Shown: one piece after another, positions 51,573 to 60,911 of the stretch
Numbering within the stretch: the first letter of the stretch is position 1
Layout of the letters: the number at the start of each line of letters is the position of its first letter
Assembly (NCBI GenBank): GCA_965227875.1
Contig: OZ245783.1
Location: forward strand, 3,472,001 to 3,536,000
DNA length: 64,000 nt
Direction of reading: 5' to 3'
Source: G965227875 sp965227875
GTDB taxonomy: Bacteria > Pseudomonadota > Alphaproteobacteria > Rhizobiales > JAJFHC01
The notes under the pieces: model-generated
What the model was told of the DNA's origin: nothing
The model's input: the letters and a program-made list of their open reading frames with translations, nothing else
The model's database searches: none
Position numbers and translations under genes: made by a program

Positions 51573-52715
51573 TCAGATCTCTATGCCGTCCATGGTCTCC
51601 TCGATGAGGCCGTCGACGACATCGCGAAGCGCCTCGTCCTCGGACTTGCCCTCGGCCAGCGCCTTTTCATAGCGGCCGAGCTGGCGGTCCGCGCTGGTCC
51701 CGCGTTCGATGATGGTGCGGGCATGCTCGATGTCCGAGCGGCAATCGAAGAAGTCCGCGTCCTCGCCGATGAGCTCGAAAAGCTCGTCGAGCAAGCTGGA
51801 ATAGGACACGACCTCGCCGCGGCCGAAGTCGATGAGGCCCTGTTCGTAGCCGTAGCGTTGCGCCCGCCAGCGGTTCTCGTTGATGAGAAAGCGCGAATAG
51901 GAACGCCAGCGCTGGTTGTTGGCCCGCAGGCGATAGAGCATCCGCGCGATGCAGATGAACATCGCCGCGATGCAGATCGCGTCGTCGAGATAGGTGCAGA
52001 CGTCGGCCACGCGCATTTCGAGGGTCGGGAAGCGCGCGCTCGGCCGGAGATCCCACCAGATCTTTGTCGCGTCCTCCAGGATGCCGGCCTCGACCAGCGT
52101 GCCGATCGTGCGCTCGTACTCGCCGAAGCTGCCGAACGGCTCCGGCAGCCCGGTGCGCGGCATCTCGTCGAATACGGACAGCCGGTAGGACTTCAGGCCG
52201 GACTTGCGGCCCTGCCAGAACGGTGACGAGGTCGTCAGCGCCAGAAGGTGGGGAAGGAAATAGGGCAGCTGGTTGAACAGGTCGATCCGCAGGTCTTCGT
52301 GCTCGACGGCCACGTGCACGTGCATGCCGCAGATCAGCATCCGCTGCACGACCACCTGCATGTCCTTGGCCAGGACGTTGTAACGCTCCTTGTCGGTATG
52401 CTGCTGGTTCGCCCAGTCGGCGAAGGGATGGGTCGAGGCCGCGATCGGTGCGAGCCCGTATCGCCTGGCGATCGTGGCGACCGTGCCGCGCAGACGGGTG
52501 AGTTCCTCTCGGGCCTGGCGTACCGAACTGCAGACGCAGGTTCCGATTTCGATCTGGCATTGCAGGAATTCGGGACTCACCTGGCCGGCCAGCGCTTCCT
52601 CGCAGGCGCTCATGAGATCCGGCGGCGCGTCCTTGACGAGGTCGCGGGTTTCCAGGTCGACCAGGAGGTACTCCTCCTCGACACCGAGCGTGAAGGATGG
52701 TTCGGCGATCTGCAT
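51573..52715 (-). CDS. Carboxylate-amine ligase, YbdK / glutamate-cysteine ligase type 2 family
   Basis: 380 aa ATP-grasp-like GCS2 fold. FTLGVEEEYLLVDLET (metal Glu residues) at 8-23, QCQIEIGTCVCSSVRQAREEL, GMHVHVAVEHEDLRIDLFNQL (active His), RPSARFPTLEMRVADVCTYLDD and a Glu/Arg-rich C-terminus. YbdK proteins have weak gamma-glutamylcysteine ligase activity; the physiological substrate is unknown. Lies 29 bp downstream of the DUF1989 gene's start in the same direction of reading. Start 52715 gives the usual N-terminus; an earlier ATG at 52742 adds nine residues. Confidence 0.92.
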   Translation of the reverse strand: MQIAEPSFTLGVEEEYLLVDLETRDLVKDAPPDLMSACEEALAGQVSPEFLQCQIEIGTCVCSSVRQAREELTRLRGTVATIARRYGLAPIAASTHPFADWANQQHTDKERYNVLAKDMQVVVQRMLICGMHVHVAVEHEDLRIDLFNQLPYFLPHLLALTTSSPFWQGRKSGLKSYRLSVFDEMPRTGLPEPFGSFGEYERTIGTLVEAGILEDATKIWWDLRPSARFPTLEMRVADVCTYLDDAICIAAMFICIARMLYRLRANNQRWRSYSRFLINENRWRAQRYGYEQGLIDFGRGEVVSYSSLLDELFELIGEDADFFDCRSDIEHARTIIERGTSADRQLGRYEKALAEGKSEDEALRDVVDGLIEETMDGIEI

Positions 52716-52814
52716 GCGGCAACTGTGGCATAATGAACGCATGCCGACGAGCAAAAGATGGATATCCCGTTCAGGATACTGGCGAATCCGGGATGGTCGC
52801 ACTAGTGTCCCTCC

Positions 52815-53585
52815 ATGCTCGTAGAAAAAGTGGATTTTGGCCGGACCTCCAGGGATTACGGCACGCACCGCGCGGGGTTCCCGCCCGAGACTTTCGAACG
52901 CCTGTCCGGACGCGGCATAGGTCTGCCCGGACAGAAGATTGTCGACCTCGGTACCGGAACCGGAACGGTGGCCCGACAATTGGCGGCGCGCGGGGCGAAA
53001 GTTACCGCGCTTGATGTGTCTGCGGCGCAGATCGAGGAGGCCACACGGCTCGCCGAAGAGGAAAACCTCGAAATCGAGTTCATGGAAGGCCGTGCGGAAA
53101 GCACCGGGCTGGCCGGCGGTGTCTACGACGTGGTCGTGGCGGGGCAGTGCTGGCACTGGTTCGACCGTGCGGAAGCCGCCGCCGAGGTGCGCAGGCTTCT
53201 CAAGCCCGGCGGACATGTCGTCATCGCGCATTTCGACTGGCTGCCGCTTCCCGGCAACGTCGTCGAGATGACCGAGATGCTGATCATGCGGGCCAATCCG
53301 GACTGGTCAATGGGCGGCGGCACCGGGCTTCATCCGGCATGGTTCGCCGACCTCTCCAACGCCGGGTTCTCCGACCTCGAAAGCTTTTCCTTCGACGTCA
53401 CCGTGCCCTATACGCACGAAGACTGGCGGGGGCGCATACGCGCGAGTGCGGGCATCGCCGCATCGCTGCCGGAAGAGGAGGTTCGCGTGTTCGACCGTGG
53501 TCTCGCCGGCAATCTCAAGGCGAAGTTTCCGCGCGACCCGCTTGCGGTCCCGCATCGTGTCTGGGTCCTCATCGGCGAACGCTGA
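52815..53585 (+). CDS. SAM-dependent class I methyltransferase
   Basis: 256 aa. SAM-binding motif I VDLGTGTGTVARQLA (about 43-57), acidic loop ALDVSAAQIEEA, then YDVVVAGQCWHWFDRAEAAAEVRRLLKPGG, a segment typical of the methyltransferase-11/UbiE-like group that includes trans-aconitate and small-molecule methyltransferases. Divergent from the YbdK gene across about 100 bp. Substrate unknown. Confidence 0.92.
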   Translation: MLVEKVDFGRTSRDYGTHRAGFPPETFERLSGRGIGLPGQKIVDLGTGTGTVARQLAARGAKVTALDVSAAQIEEATRLAEEENLEIEFMEGRAESTGLAGGVYDVVVAGQCWHWFDRAEAAAEVRRLLKPGGHVVIAHFDWLPLPGNVVEMTEMLIMRANPDWSMGGGTGLHPAWFADLSNAGFSDLESFSFDVTVPYTHEDWRGRIRASAGIAASLPEEEVRVFDRGLAGNLKAKFPRDPLAVPHRVWVLIGER

Positions 53586-53591
53586 GCGCTT

Positions 53592-53798
53592 TCACGCCGC
53601 GTTGAGGTAGGCGATCAGCCCGATATTGGCGACCACCAGCCAGACATGCACGTGCTTCAGGGTCCGGCCGTCCCAGTCCGAAACCCGTGGTCCACCGAAG
53701 AACAGGTGGTGGATCAGGAACAGCACGTTGATGACGAGCAGGTTGACCAGGAGTCCGCCATCCAGTGAGTTGATGAATTCAGCAATGTCCGCAATCAT
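53592..53798 (-). CDS. Small two-helix membrane protein
   Basis: 68 aa with two hydrophobic segments (LLVNLLVINVLFLIHHLFF; HVWLVVANIGLIAYLNAA) joined by a charged loop (GGPRVSDWDGRTLKHVH). Such topology suggests a small inner-membrane protein, function unknown. Convergent with the methyltransferase gene (6-bp gap). The ribosome site is weak. Confidence 0.55.
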   Translation of the reverse strand: MIADIAEFINSLDGGLLVNLLVINVLFLIHHLFFGGPRVSDWDGRTLKHVHVWLVVANIGLIAYLNAA

Positions 53799-54112
53799 CG
53801 GTCCGCATCCGAATTTCAGACAAATCCGGCAACCAGTCTAACCCGCAACCGGTTAAGATAGTGCGGAGCAGGCAACTGAAATTGCCATTGCTTTGGAAAG
53901 GGTATGTTTACTCTGGGAGGTGAGCTGCCCGTTTCGTGATAGTCTGGTCATTTCCGCGGGGGGCGTGTATATGTCGCGCGCCGTGCCGGACGCGACGTCG
54001 GGTCAATTCATCACTCGAGGCGTCCGGTCGAGCGGAAGACAAACCACAGCGGGAAATCGAGAGGAAACCGGGATGACTTGGCCCGGCCCGTGACAGTACG
54101 AAGGGTAAAATC
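53799..54112. promoter_or_regulatory. 314-bp intergenic region upstream of the DAHP synthase gene
   Basis: No gene recognised. It must hold the promoter of the DAHP synthase gene and that of the small membrane protein (opposite strands). A GAAGGG precedes the ATG at 54113. No riboswitch or leader-peptide with runs of aromatic codons was seen. Confidence 0.4.
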
Positions 54113-55504
54113 ATGGCGGAGAAATGGACACCGGACAGCTGGAGGTCGAAACCGATCATTCAGGTGCCCGAATATTCGGACCGGCCGGCGCTGGAGCGCG
54201 TCGAGGAGCGTCTTGCCGGATATCCTCCGCTGGTTTTTGCAGGCGAGGCCCGTCACCTCAAGTCCGAACTCGCGGAAGTTGCCGCCGGCCGTGCTTTCCT
54301 GCTCCAGGGCGGTGACTGCGCCGAGAGCTTTCTCGAACATTCGCCGGACAACATCCGTGATTTTTTCCGGGTGATCCTGCAGATGGCCGTCGTGCTGACC
54401 TACGCCGCCGCCTGCCCCGTGGTGAAGGTGGGCCGGATCGCCGGGCAGTTCGCCAAGCCGCGCTCTTCCGACTTCGAGAAACAGGGTGATGTCGAACTCC
54501 CCAGCTACCGGGGTGACATCATCAACGCACCGGAGTTCGAAGAGGCCGCGCGCCTGCCCGATCCCGAACGCCAGATCGCGGCCTACAGGCAGTCGGCCGC
54601 GACGCTGAACCTGCTTCGCGCCTTCGCGCAGGGCGGATACGCAAACCTCGATCATGTCCACCAGTGGACGCTCGGGTTTCTCGGCGAAGGTGCGGCCTAC
54701 GAAAGATACAAGGAACTGGCCGACCGCATCACGGAATCGCTGGAGTTCATGCGCGCCTGCGGCCTGAATCCCGACACGGTTCCGCAACTGCGCACGACCG
54801 ATTTCTTCACCAGCCACGAGGCCCTGCTGCTGGGTTACGAAGAGGCGCTGACGCGCGTCGATTCGACGTCGGGCGACTGGTACGCCACGTCCGGCCACAT
54901 GGTCTGGATCGGGGACCGCACACGCCAGCCGGACGGCGCGCACGTGGAGTTCTGCCGCGGCATACGCAATCCCATCGGGCTGAAGTGCGGCCCTTCGCTC
55001 GACGCGGACGAACTGATCCGTCTCCTCGACATTCTCAACCCCGCCAACGAGGCCGGCCGCATCACGCTGATCGCCCGGTACGGCGCCGAAAAGGTCGAGG
55101 AAAACCTTCCCCGGCTCGTGCGGGCCGTGAAACGGGAAGGGCGTTCTGTCGTGTGGTCCTGCGACCCGATGCACGGCAACACGATCAAGGCCTCCACCGG
55201 CTACAAGACCCGGCCGTTCGAGGCGATCCTCTCGGAAGTGAATCGCTTCATGGGCGTTCATCGTGCCGAGGGCACCCATGCCGGCGGCGTCCATTTCGAG
55301 ATGACGGGCCAGAACGTGACCGAATGCACCGGCGGCACCCGGTCGGTCACCGAAGCGGATCTCTCCGCGCGCTACCACACGCATTGCGACCCGCGTCTGA
55401 ACGCGGCACAGGCCCTCGAACTGGCGTTTCTCATCGCCGAGGGCCTCAAGAAGGAACGCGCTGGCACCCAGCCCGTGTTGCAGCCGGCCGCCGCCGGGTT
55501 CTGA
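54113..55504 (+). CDS. aroG: Class II 3-deoxy-7-phosphoheptulonate (DAHP) synthase
   Basis: 463 aa of the plant-type (AroA-II) family; first step of the shikimate pathway, joining PEP and erythrose-4-phosphate. Conserved: PPLVFAGEARHLK, LLQGGDCAESF (substrate Cys/Glu), PVVKVGRIAGQFAKPRSS, CGPSLDADEL, RYGAEKVEENLP and DPMHGNTIKASTGYKTRPF. Divalent-metal ligands (Cys, His, Glu, Asp) fall in these stretches. Single gene with a strong terminator after it. Chosen symbol is that commonly used for this class; some annotators use aroF or aroA. Confidence 0.95.
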   Translation: MAEKWTPDSWRSKPIIQVPEYSDRPALERVEERLAGYPPLVFAGEARHLKSELAEVAAGRAFLLQGGDCAESFLEHSPDNIRDFFRVILQMAVVLTYAAACPVVKVGRIAGQFAKPRSSDFEKQGDVELPSYRGDIINAPEFEEAARLPDPERQIAAYRQSAATLNLLRAFAQGGYANLDHVHQWTLGFLGEGAAYERYKELADRITESLEFMRACGLNPDTVPQLRTTDFFTSHEALLLGYEEALTRVDSTSGDWYATSGHMVWIGDRTRQPDGAHVEFCRGIRNPIGLKCGPSLDADELIRLLDILNPANEAGRITLIARYGAEKVEENLPRLVRAVKREGRSVVWSCDPMHGNTIKASTGYKTRPFEAILSEVNRFMGVHRAEGTHAGGVHFEMTGQNVTECTGGTRSVTEADLSARYHTHCDPRLNAAQALELAFLIAEGLKKERAGTQPVLQPAAAGF

Positions 55505-55516
55505 CGAAACGAAACA

Positions 55517-55552
55517 CGGGGATCCCGGCACGTCGTCGTGCCGGGATCCCCG
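55517..55552 (+). terminator. Intrinsic terminator after the DAHP synthase gene
   Basis: A perfect 16-bp stem (55517-55532 with 55537-55552, arms beginning CGGGGATCCCGG) closes on a TCGT tetraloop, 12 bp after the stop. A T-run (TTTTTTT) follows about 20 bp further on. The clearest terminator in this window. Confidence 0.85.
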
Positions 55553-55654
55553 ATTTCCGGATCGCCGGCCGTTTTTTTGCCGCGCCGCCATTGTATGGCG
55601 GTTCTGAGTACATATTTCTCGTAGATTGACACTCCCGGGGGGAACGTCGCGGCA

Positions 55655-56440
55655 ATGGACGCGTGTCCAAGTCTGTTCATTTCACATGGTGTGCCCGATC
55701 TTGCTCTCGGGTTGTGTCCGACGGGCAAGTTTCTCAGCGAGTATGGTGCCAGCCTCGGACGCCCGGACGCGATCATCGTCGTCTCTTCGCATTTCGAAAT
55801 GGAACGTCCGACCGTGAGCGGCGTCCGTTATCCCCCGACCATCCACGACTTCGAGGGTTTCGATCCCGGGCTTCACAGGTTCCAGTACCGCGCGCCCGGC
55901 AGTCCGGAACTCGCGCGCGCCGTCTTCGACGCGCTGAAGGATGAGGAGTTCGACCCTGCCCTCGATCCCATGCGCGGCTTCGACCACGGAACATGGGTCC
56001 CGCTGTCGCTGCTGTTCCCGCGGGCCGACATCCCCGTCGTCACCGTGTCTGTCTGCGAGGGCATGGGACCGCTCTACCACCGGGACCTGGGACGATGTCT
56101 CCGGCCGTTTCGCCGGCATGGCGTTCTCGTGATCGGGTCGGGCACGATCACACACAACCTCGATGTCTTCCTCGAAGGGCGCTACCACAAGAGCGCCCGC
56201 CCTCCCGACTGGGTGACGCGATTCAGCGAATGGCTGAATGCCAATGTGGAAGCCGGCGCCGCAGACGATTTGCTCAACTACCGCGAACTGGCCCCCAACG
56301 CGGCCGAAAACCACCCGACCGAAGAGCATCTCATGCCGCTCTTCGTCGCCATGGGCGCGGCCGACCATCCCGACGGGACCTGCCTGCACCGCGGCCATTC
56401 CTATGGCGTCATGGCCATGGATGCCTACCGTTTCGACTGA
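55655..56440 (+). CDS. Extradiol ring-cleavage dioxygenase, DODA/LigB type
   Basis: 261 aa class III extradiol dioxygenase. Candidate metal and catalytic residues: H11 in FISHGVPD, SSHFEM, FDHGTWVPL and GTITHNLDVF, plus HPTEEHLMPLFVAMGA near the end. In this family a non-haem ion (zinc in DODA-like forms, iron in LigB-like forms) binds catechol-type substrates. GGGGGGAACG lies upstream of the ATG. Stand-alone gene. Could be a catechol-ring cleaving enzyme or an amidase-like paralogue. Confidence 0.92.
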   Translation: MDACPSLFISHGVPDLALGLCPTGKFLSEYGASLGRPDAIIVVSSHFEMERPTVSGVRYPPTIHDFEGFDPGLHRFQYRAPGSPELARAVFDALKDEEFDPALDPMRGFDHGTWVPLSLLFPRADIPVVTVSVCEGMGPLYHRDLGRCLRPFRRHGVLVIGSGTITHNLDVFLEGRYHKSARPPDWVTRFSEWLNANVEAGAADDLLNYRELAPNAAENHPTEEHLMPLFVAMGAADHPDGTCLHRGHSYGVMAMDAYRFD

Positions 56441-56452
56441 AAGGGCGCCGGT

Positions 56453-56914
56453 TCAGACGCAAGATTTCGATCCGTTTGCCCACAGGAGCACGTCGTCCTT
56501 CAGGCGCTGGGCCAGGACGATGTCGTCCGGGGTCTCGAAGAACCGCAACTCCGTGATGCTTGTCCCGGTAGGCTTGAACCCGACGGCGAAAATGACCTGG
56601 GTTTCGGCCGTTCCCTGACCCTGTTCGGGCGGCAGCGAGAGGCGGACGGTCGGATGGCCGCCCGTCTCATGGGGCATTTTGAGAACCCGCAGGGAGGCGA
56701 GCTCCGGAGACCGGCCCGGCCAGCAGGTGCTGGCGAGTTTCGAGACGTCGCTGGCCAGCACCGTGGGGTCGCCTGGTGCGGTGTAGACGGTATCGGAAAC
56801 CGGCGGTGCCGCACTTCGTCCGCCGGCACAGCCCATGAGCACCGCAGCGGACACCATGGCGATGGCGCAGCGAATGATCGATCCTGAAGATGATTTGCCC
56901 CGGAACTGCCGCAT
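56453..56914 (-). CDS. Putative lipoprotein of unknown function
   Basis: 153 aa. Lipobox AVLMGCAG with the lipid-acceptor C29 after a short basic start and hydrophobic helix, so likely an outer- or inner-membrane lipoprotein. The body has a beta-rich pattern (HPTVRLSLPPEQ, TQVIFAVGFKPTGTSITELRFFETP) and two further cysteines (CW, SCV). No known family recognised. ATG 56914 is preferred over the in-frame TTG at 56923. Convergent with the dioxygenase gene. Confidence 0.7.
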   Translation of the reverse strand: MRQFRGKSSSGSIIRCAIAMVSAAVLMGCAGGRSAAPPVSDTVYTAPGDPTVLASDVSKLASTCWPGRSPELASLRVLKMPHETGGHPTVRLSLPPEQGQGTAETQVIFAVGFKPTGTSITELRFFETPDDIVLAQRLKDDVLLWANGSKSCV

Positions 56915-57089
56915 GTGAGTCAATCTACCGGTCTTGCGAACACGGTCAATACGCAGGCGCCCCTTCTCACCGGATTTTCTTTGCCTGATCTCCTGTGGCG
57001 GCCATCATCGTGGCGCGATATAAGTTGCGCCCGCCCCTGGCGCCAACGTCCGACACGGCGCCCGCACAACACAAGACGGCAGCTGACGC

Positions 57090-58751
57090 ATGACCAGTTC
57101 CCTCACGATCTCCCTGGCCCAGCTCAATCCGCTCCTGGGCGACATCCCCGGCAACAGGGACAAGGCCCGCGAAGCGCGCGCCGCCGCGGCCGCGGACGGC
57201 GCGGACGTGATCGTGTTCACCGAGCTGTTCATCACCGGCTATCCCCCCGAGGACCTCGTGCACAAACCCGCTTTCCAGCAGGCGGCGAGGGCCGCCGTCG
57301 AGGAACTCGCAGGCGACACCGCGGATGGCGGACCGGCCATTCTCATCGGCACCCCCTGGCTCGAGGACGGCAGGCTCTACAATTCCGTCGTCTGTCTCGA
57401 CGGCGGTGAGGTGAGGGCGGTGCGCCACAAGGTCGATCTGCCCAATTACGGTGTCTTCGACGAAAAAAGGCTGTTCGCCCAGGGGCCCATGCCGGGACCC
57501 ATCGACGTGCGCGGCGTTCGCATCGGCGTGCCGATCTGCGAGGATATCTGGGAGGAAGAAGTCTGCGAGTGCCTGGAGGAAACCGGCGCTGAAATCCTCG
57601 TCGTGCCGAACGGGTCGCCCTTCGCCGACGACAAGCGCGACCGAAGGTTGAACGTGATCGTGGCGCGCGTGACAGAGACCGGTCTTCCGCTGGCCTATGT
57701 GAACCAGCTCGGTGGCCAGGATGAGCTCGTCTTCGACGGCGCGTCCCTTGTCCTGAATGCGGACCGTTCGCTGGCGGTCCAGATGCCGGCCTGGGAAGAA
57801 TGCGTCGTCTCGACCCGCTGGACCCGCGGCGATGATGGATGGCGATGCGAAAAGGGCGAGACGGCGCCGCTGGAGGACGAACGCCAGGCGCTTTACCACG
57901 CCTGTGTGCTTGGCCTGCGCGACTACGTGAACAAGAACCGGTTCCCCAGCGTGGTGCTCGGCCTGTCGGGCGGGATTGACTCCGCGATATGCGCCGCCAT
58001 GGCGGTCGATGCTCTGGGCGCCGACCGCGTGCACTGCGTCATGCTGCCTTACCGCTATACCAGCGAGGAAAGCCTTCGCGATGCTCGGGCATGCGCCGAG
58101 GCGCTGGGCGTGCGCTACGACATCGTGCCCATCGAGGAGCCCGTGCAAGGGTTCACATCGTCCCTGGCCGACATGTTCGCGGACCGGGAACCCGACGTGA
58201 CCGAAGAGAACATCCAGTCGCGCGTGCGCGGCACCATCCTGATGGCGATTTCCAACAAGTTCGGCCCCATGGTGGTGACGACCGGAAACAAGTCCGAGGT
58301 CTCCGTTGGCTACGCCACGCTCTATGGCGACATGAACGGCGGCTTCAACCCGATCAAGGACCTTTACAAGACCCAGGTCTTCGACCTGTCGCGCCTGCGC
58401 AACACGGTCGTGCCGAAAGGCTGCCTCGGCCCGGGCGGGACGGTGATACCCGAGAACATCATCACCAAGCCGCCGACCGCGGAATTGCGCGAAGGCCAGA
58501 CCGACCAGGATTCCCTGCCGCCCTACGACGAACTCGACGACATCCTCGTGTGCCTCGTGGAACGCGAGATGTCCGTGGCCGAGATCATGGCGCGCGGACA
58601 CTCGAAAGAGACGGTGGAGCGCATCCAGCACCTGCTCTACATTGCCGAATACAAGCGCCGGCAGGCCGCGCCGGGCGTCAAGGTCTCCCAGCGCAATTAC
58701 GGCAGGGACCGGCGATACCCGATCACGAACGCCTACCGGGACAGGGGCTGA
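57090..58751 (+). CDS. nadE: Glutamine-dependent NAD+ synthetase
   Basis: 553 aa two-domain form. N-terminal nitrilase-fold glutaminase with catalytic triad E45 (VFTELFITG), K114 (RHKVDLPNYG) and C150 (VPICEDIWEE). C-terminal ATP-pyrophosphatase synthetase domain with the PP-loop LGLSGGIDSAICA (about 290-302), YRYTSEESL, and the deamido-NAD contacts TTGNKSEVSVGYATLYGDMNGGF. Amidates NaAD to NAD+ using glutamine. Followed by the amine-dehydrogenase-like gene with a 26-bp gap. Confidence 0.95.
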   Translation: MTSSLTISLAQLNPLLGDIPGNRDKAREARAAAAADGADVIVFTELFITGYPPEDLVHKPAFQQAARAAVEELAGDTADGGPAILIGTPWLEDGRLYNSVVCLDGGEVRAVRHKVDLPNYGVFDEKRLFAQGPMPGPIDVRGVRIGVPICEDIWEEEVCECLEETGAEILVVPNGSPFADDKRDRRLNVIVARVTETGLPLAYVNQLGGQDELVFDGASLVLNADRSLAVQMPAWEECVVSTRWTRGDDGWRCEKGETAPLEDERQALYHACVLGLRDYVNKNRFPSVVLGLSGGIDSAICAAMAVDALGADRVHCVMLPYRYTSEESLRDARACAEALGVRYDIVPIEEPVQGFTSSLADMFADREPDVTEENIQSRVRGTILMAISNKFGPMVVTTGNKSEVSVGYATLYGDMNGGFNPIKDLYKTQVFDLSRLRNTVVPKGCLGPGGTVIPENIITKPPTAELREGQTDQDSLPPYDELDDILVCLVEREMSVAEIMARGHSKETVERIQHLLYIAEYKRRQAAPGVKVSQRNYGRDRRYPITNAYRDRG

Positions 58752-58777
58752 CCAGCGATCGGCAAGACGAGGCTTTC

Positions 58778-60889
58778 ATGGCACGCGACCCGCGATACGA
58801 CGTTCTGTTCGAACCTGTGCGTCTGGGTCCCGTCACGGCCCGGAACCGCTTCTACCAGGTGCCCCACTGCATCGGCATGGGCCACCGCTACCCCTTCGCC
58901 CAGGCCGCCCTGCGCGGCATGAAGGCGGAAGGCGGCTGGGCCGTCGTTTGCACCGAGGAAGCGGAGATCCATCATTCCTCGGAGATATCGCCCGCGATGG
59001 AGGCGCGGATCTGGGACGAACAGGACATTCCGGCCCTTCGACTGATGACGGACGCGGTTCACGAACACGGGGGGCTCGCCGGGATCGAGCTCGTCTACAA
59101 CGGTCACCATGCCCCCAACCGTTACGGCCGCGACAAGCCGATGGCGCCCTCCCACATGCCGGTCGACAGCTACGAACCGGTCCAGGCCCGGGCGATGGAC
59201 AAGCAGGACATCGTCGATTTCCGGCGCTGGCACCGGGACGCGGGGCTGCGCGCCCGCGACGCGGGATTCGACATCGTGTACGCCTATTCCGGCCATGACA
59301 TGAGCCTGCCGATGCATTTCCTCTCCCGGCGTCACAACACCCGGACCGACGAATATGGCGGCAGCCTGGAAAACCGCGTGCGTCTCTTCCGGGAGATGAT
59401 CGAGGACCTCAAGGATGCGGTCGGCGGCACCTGCGCCGTGGCCGTGCGGCTGGCGGTCGACGAACTGCTTGGGGAGGAGGGGATTGTCGCGAGCGAGGAG
59501 GGACGGGACGTCGTCGCCATGCTGGCCGAACTGCCGGACCTCTGGGACATCAACATCGCCGACTGGAGCAACGATTCCATGACGGCGCGTTTCAGCGAGG
59601 AGGCGTTCCAGGAGCCCTACACGGCCTTCGTGAAGAGCCTGACGAGCAAGCCCGTCGTCGGTGTGGGGCGGTTCACCTCGCCCGACACCATGGTCGCCCA
59701 GATCAGGCGCGGCGTCCTCGACATGATCGGTGCCGCCCGACCCTCGATCGCCGACCCCTTCCTGCCGAAGAAGATCGAGGAAGGGCGCGAGAACGAGATC
59801 CGCGAATGCATCGGCTGCAACATCTGTGTCGCGTCGGACAACATCATCGCTCCGATCCGCTGCACGCAGAACCCGACCATGGGCGAGGAATGGCGGCGGT
59901 CATGGCATCCCGAAAAGGCTCCGCCCGTCGAGACGCCGTCGCGCGTCCTGGTCGTCGGCGGCGGGCCGGCCGGGCTCGAGTGCGCGCGTGCGCTGGCGCT
60001 CCGGGGGTGCGAGGTCACGCTGGCGGAGGCCGGCACGCGGCTCGGCGGCCGGGTCACGCGCGAAGCGTCGCTGCCCGGACTGTCGAGCTGGGGACGGGTG
60101 CGCGACTATCGCGAGGCGCGGCTGAACGAGACCGCGCATGCGGACGTCTATCTCGACAGCCGGCTCGACGCGGAACATGTGCTGGAGTTCGGCTGCCCGC
60201 ATGTCGTGATCGCCACCGGGTCCTTCTGGCGCGCCGACGGTGTCGGCCGGTCGCTGAAGACACCCTTGCCCGGTTTGTCCGCGGACAGGGTGGTGACCCC
60301 CGACACGCTGCTCGCGGACGACTGGTCGGACGATCGCCTGCCGCAGGACGGCATCGTCGTGTTCGATGACGATCACTATTACATGGGCGGCGTCCTGGCC
60401 GAACGACTGGCCCTGTCCGGTCGGCAGGTGACGCTCGTGACTCCGGCCTCCGAAGTTTCCGCCTGGACCGAGCACACGCTTGAACAGGCGCGCATCCAGT
60501 CCCGGCTGATCCAACTCGGCGTGCGCATTCTCCAGCAACGCACGCTGCACCGCATGCTGCCGGATGGCCTCGAGATCGCCTGCGTCTATTCCGGCCGCAC
60601 CGAAACCGTCGACTGCGAGCTTCTCGTCCCGGTCACGGCACGGCTTCCGCACCGTGCGCTTTTCGACGAGTTGCAGACGAGACGCGGGGACTGGGAGGCG
60701 GCAGGGGTACACCAGGTCACGCTTGTCGGGGACGCCCTCGCACCCGGAACGATCGCGGCCGCCGTCTATGACGGTCATCGGTATGCCCGCGAGTTCGACG
60801 CGCCGCCGGACCGCGACCGCGCGCCCTTCCGCCGTGAAATGCCCTGGTACGGCGGGAGTTTTCCCTTGTGGGAGAACGCCCGCCCTTAG
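58778..60889 (+). CDS. Trimethylamine/dimethylamine dehydrogenase family FMN-4Fe4S oxidoreductase
   Basis: 703 aa with a TIM barrel (about 1-380) and ADP/NAD-like domains (about 395-690). The cysteine for 6-S-cysteinyl FMN is C31 in FYQVPHCIGMG, as in TMADH. The 4Fe-4S ligands CIGCNIC...CTQN (C344, C347, C350 and the CTQN Cys) are intact, as are the Tyr/His pair in VYAYSGHDM. Two substrate-bowl residues of TMADH differ: the Tyr60 equivalent is Glu61 (CTEEAEI) and the Trp355 equivalent is Asp354 (VASDN). Histamine and dimethylamine dehydrogenases also replace these with polar groups. A secondary- or primary-amine substrate is therefore likelier than trimethylamine. The usual electron acceptor is an ETF; none is in this window. 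Confidence 0.88.
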   Translation: MARDPRYDVLFEPVRLGPVTARNRFYQVPHCIGMGHRYPFAQAALRGMKAEGGWAVVCTEEAEIHHSSEISPAMEARIWDEQDIPALRLMTDAVHEHGGLAGIELVYNGHHAPNRYGRDKPMAPSHMPVDSYEPVQARAMDKQDIVDFRRWHRDAGLRARDAGFDIVYAYSGHDMSLPMHFLSRRHNTRTDEYGGSLENRVRLFREMIEDLKDAVGGTCAVAVRLAVDELLGEEGIVASEEGRDVVAMLAELPDLWDINIADWSNDSMTARFSEEAFQEPYTAFVKSLTSKPVVGVGRFTSPDTMVAQIRRGVLDMIGAARPSIADPFLPKKIEEGRENEIRECIGCNICVASDNIIAPIRCTQNPTMGEEWRRSWHPEKAPPVETPSRVLVVGGGPAGLECARALALRGCEVTLAEAGTRLGGRVTREASLPGLSSWGRVRDYREARLNETAHADVYLDSRLDAEHVLEFGCPHVVIATGSFWRADGVGRSLKTPLPGLSADRVVTPDTLLADDWSDDRLPQDGIVVFDDDHYYMGGVLAERLALSGRQVTLVTPASEVSAWTEHTLEQARIQSRLIQLGVRILQQRTLHRMLPDGLEIACVYSGRTETVDCELLVPVTARLPHRALFDELQTRRGDWEAAGVHQVTLVGDALAPGTIAAAVYDGHRYAREFDAPPDRDRAPFRREMPWYGGSFPLWENARP

Positions 60890-60911
60890 CGCGTCGCGGA
60901 GATCCTGGTCC

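Noticed and set aside
57989..58777. N-terminal extension of the TMADH-like protein into the nadE region
   Set aside because: The in-frame stretch is an Arg-rich shadow of nadE; the family N-terminus begins exactly at the ATG at 58778.
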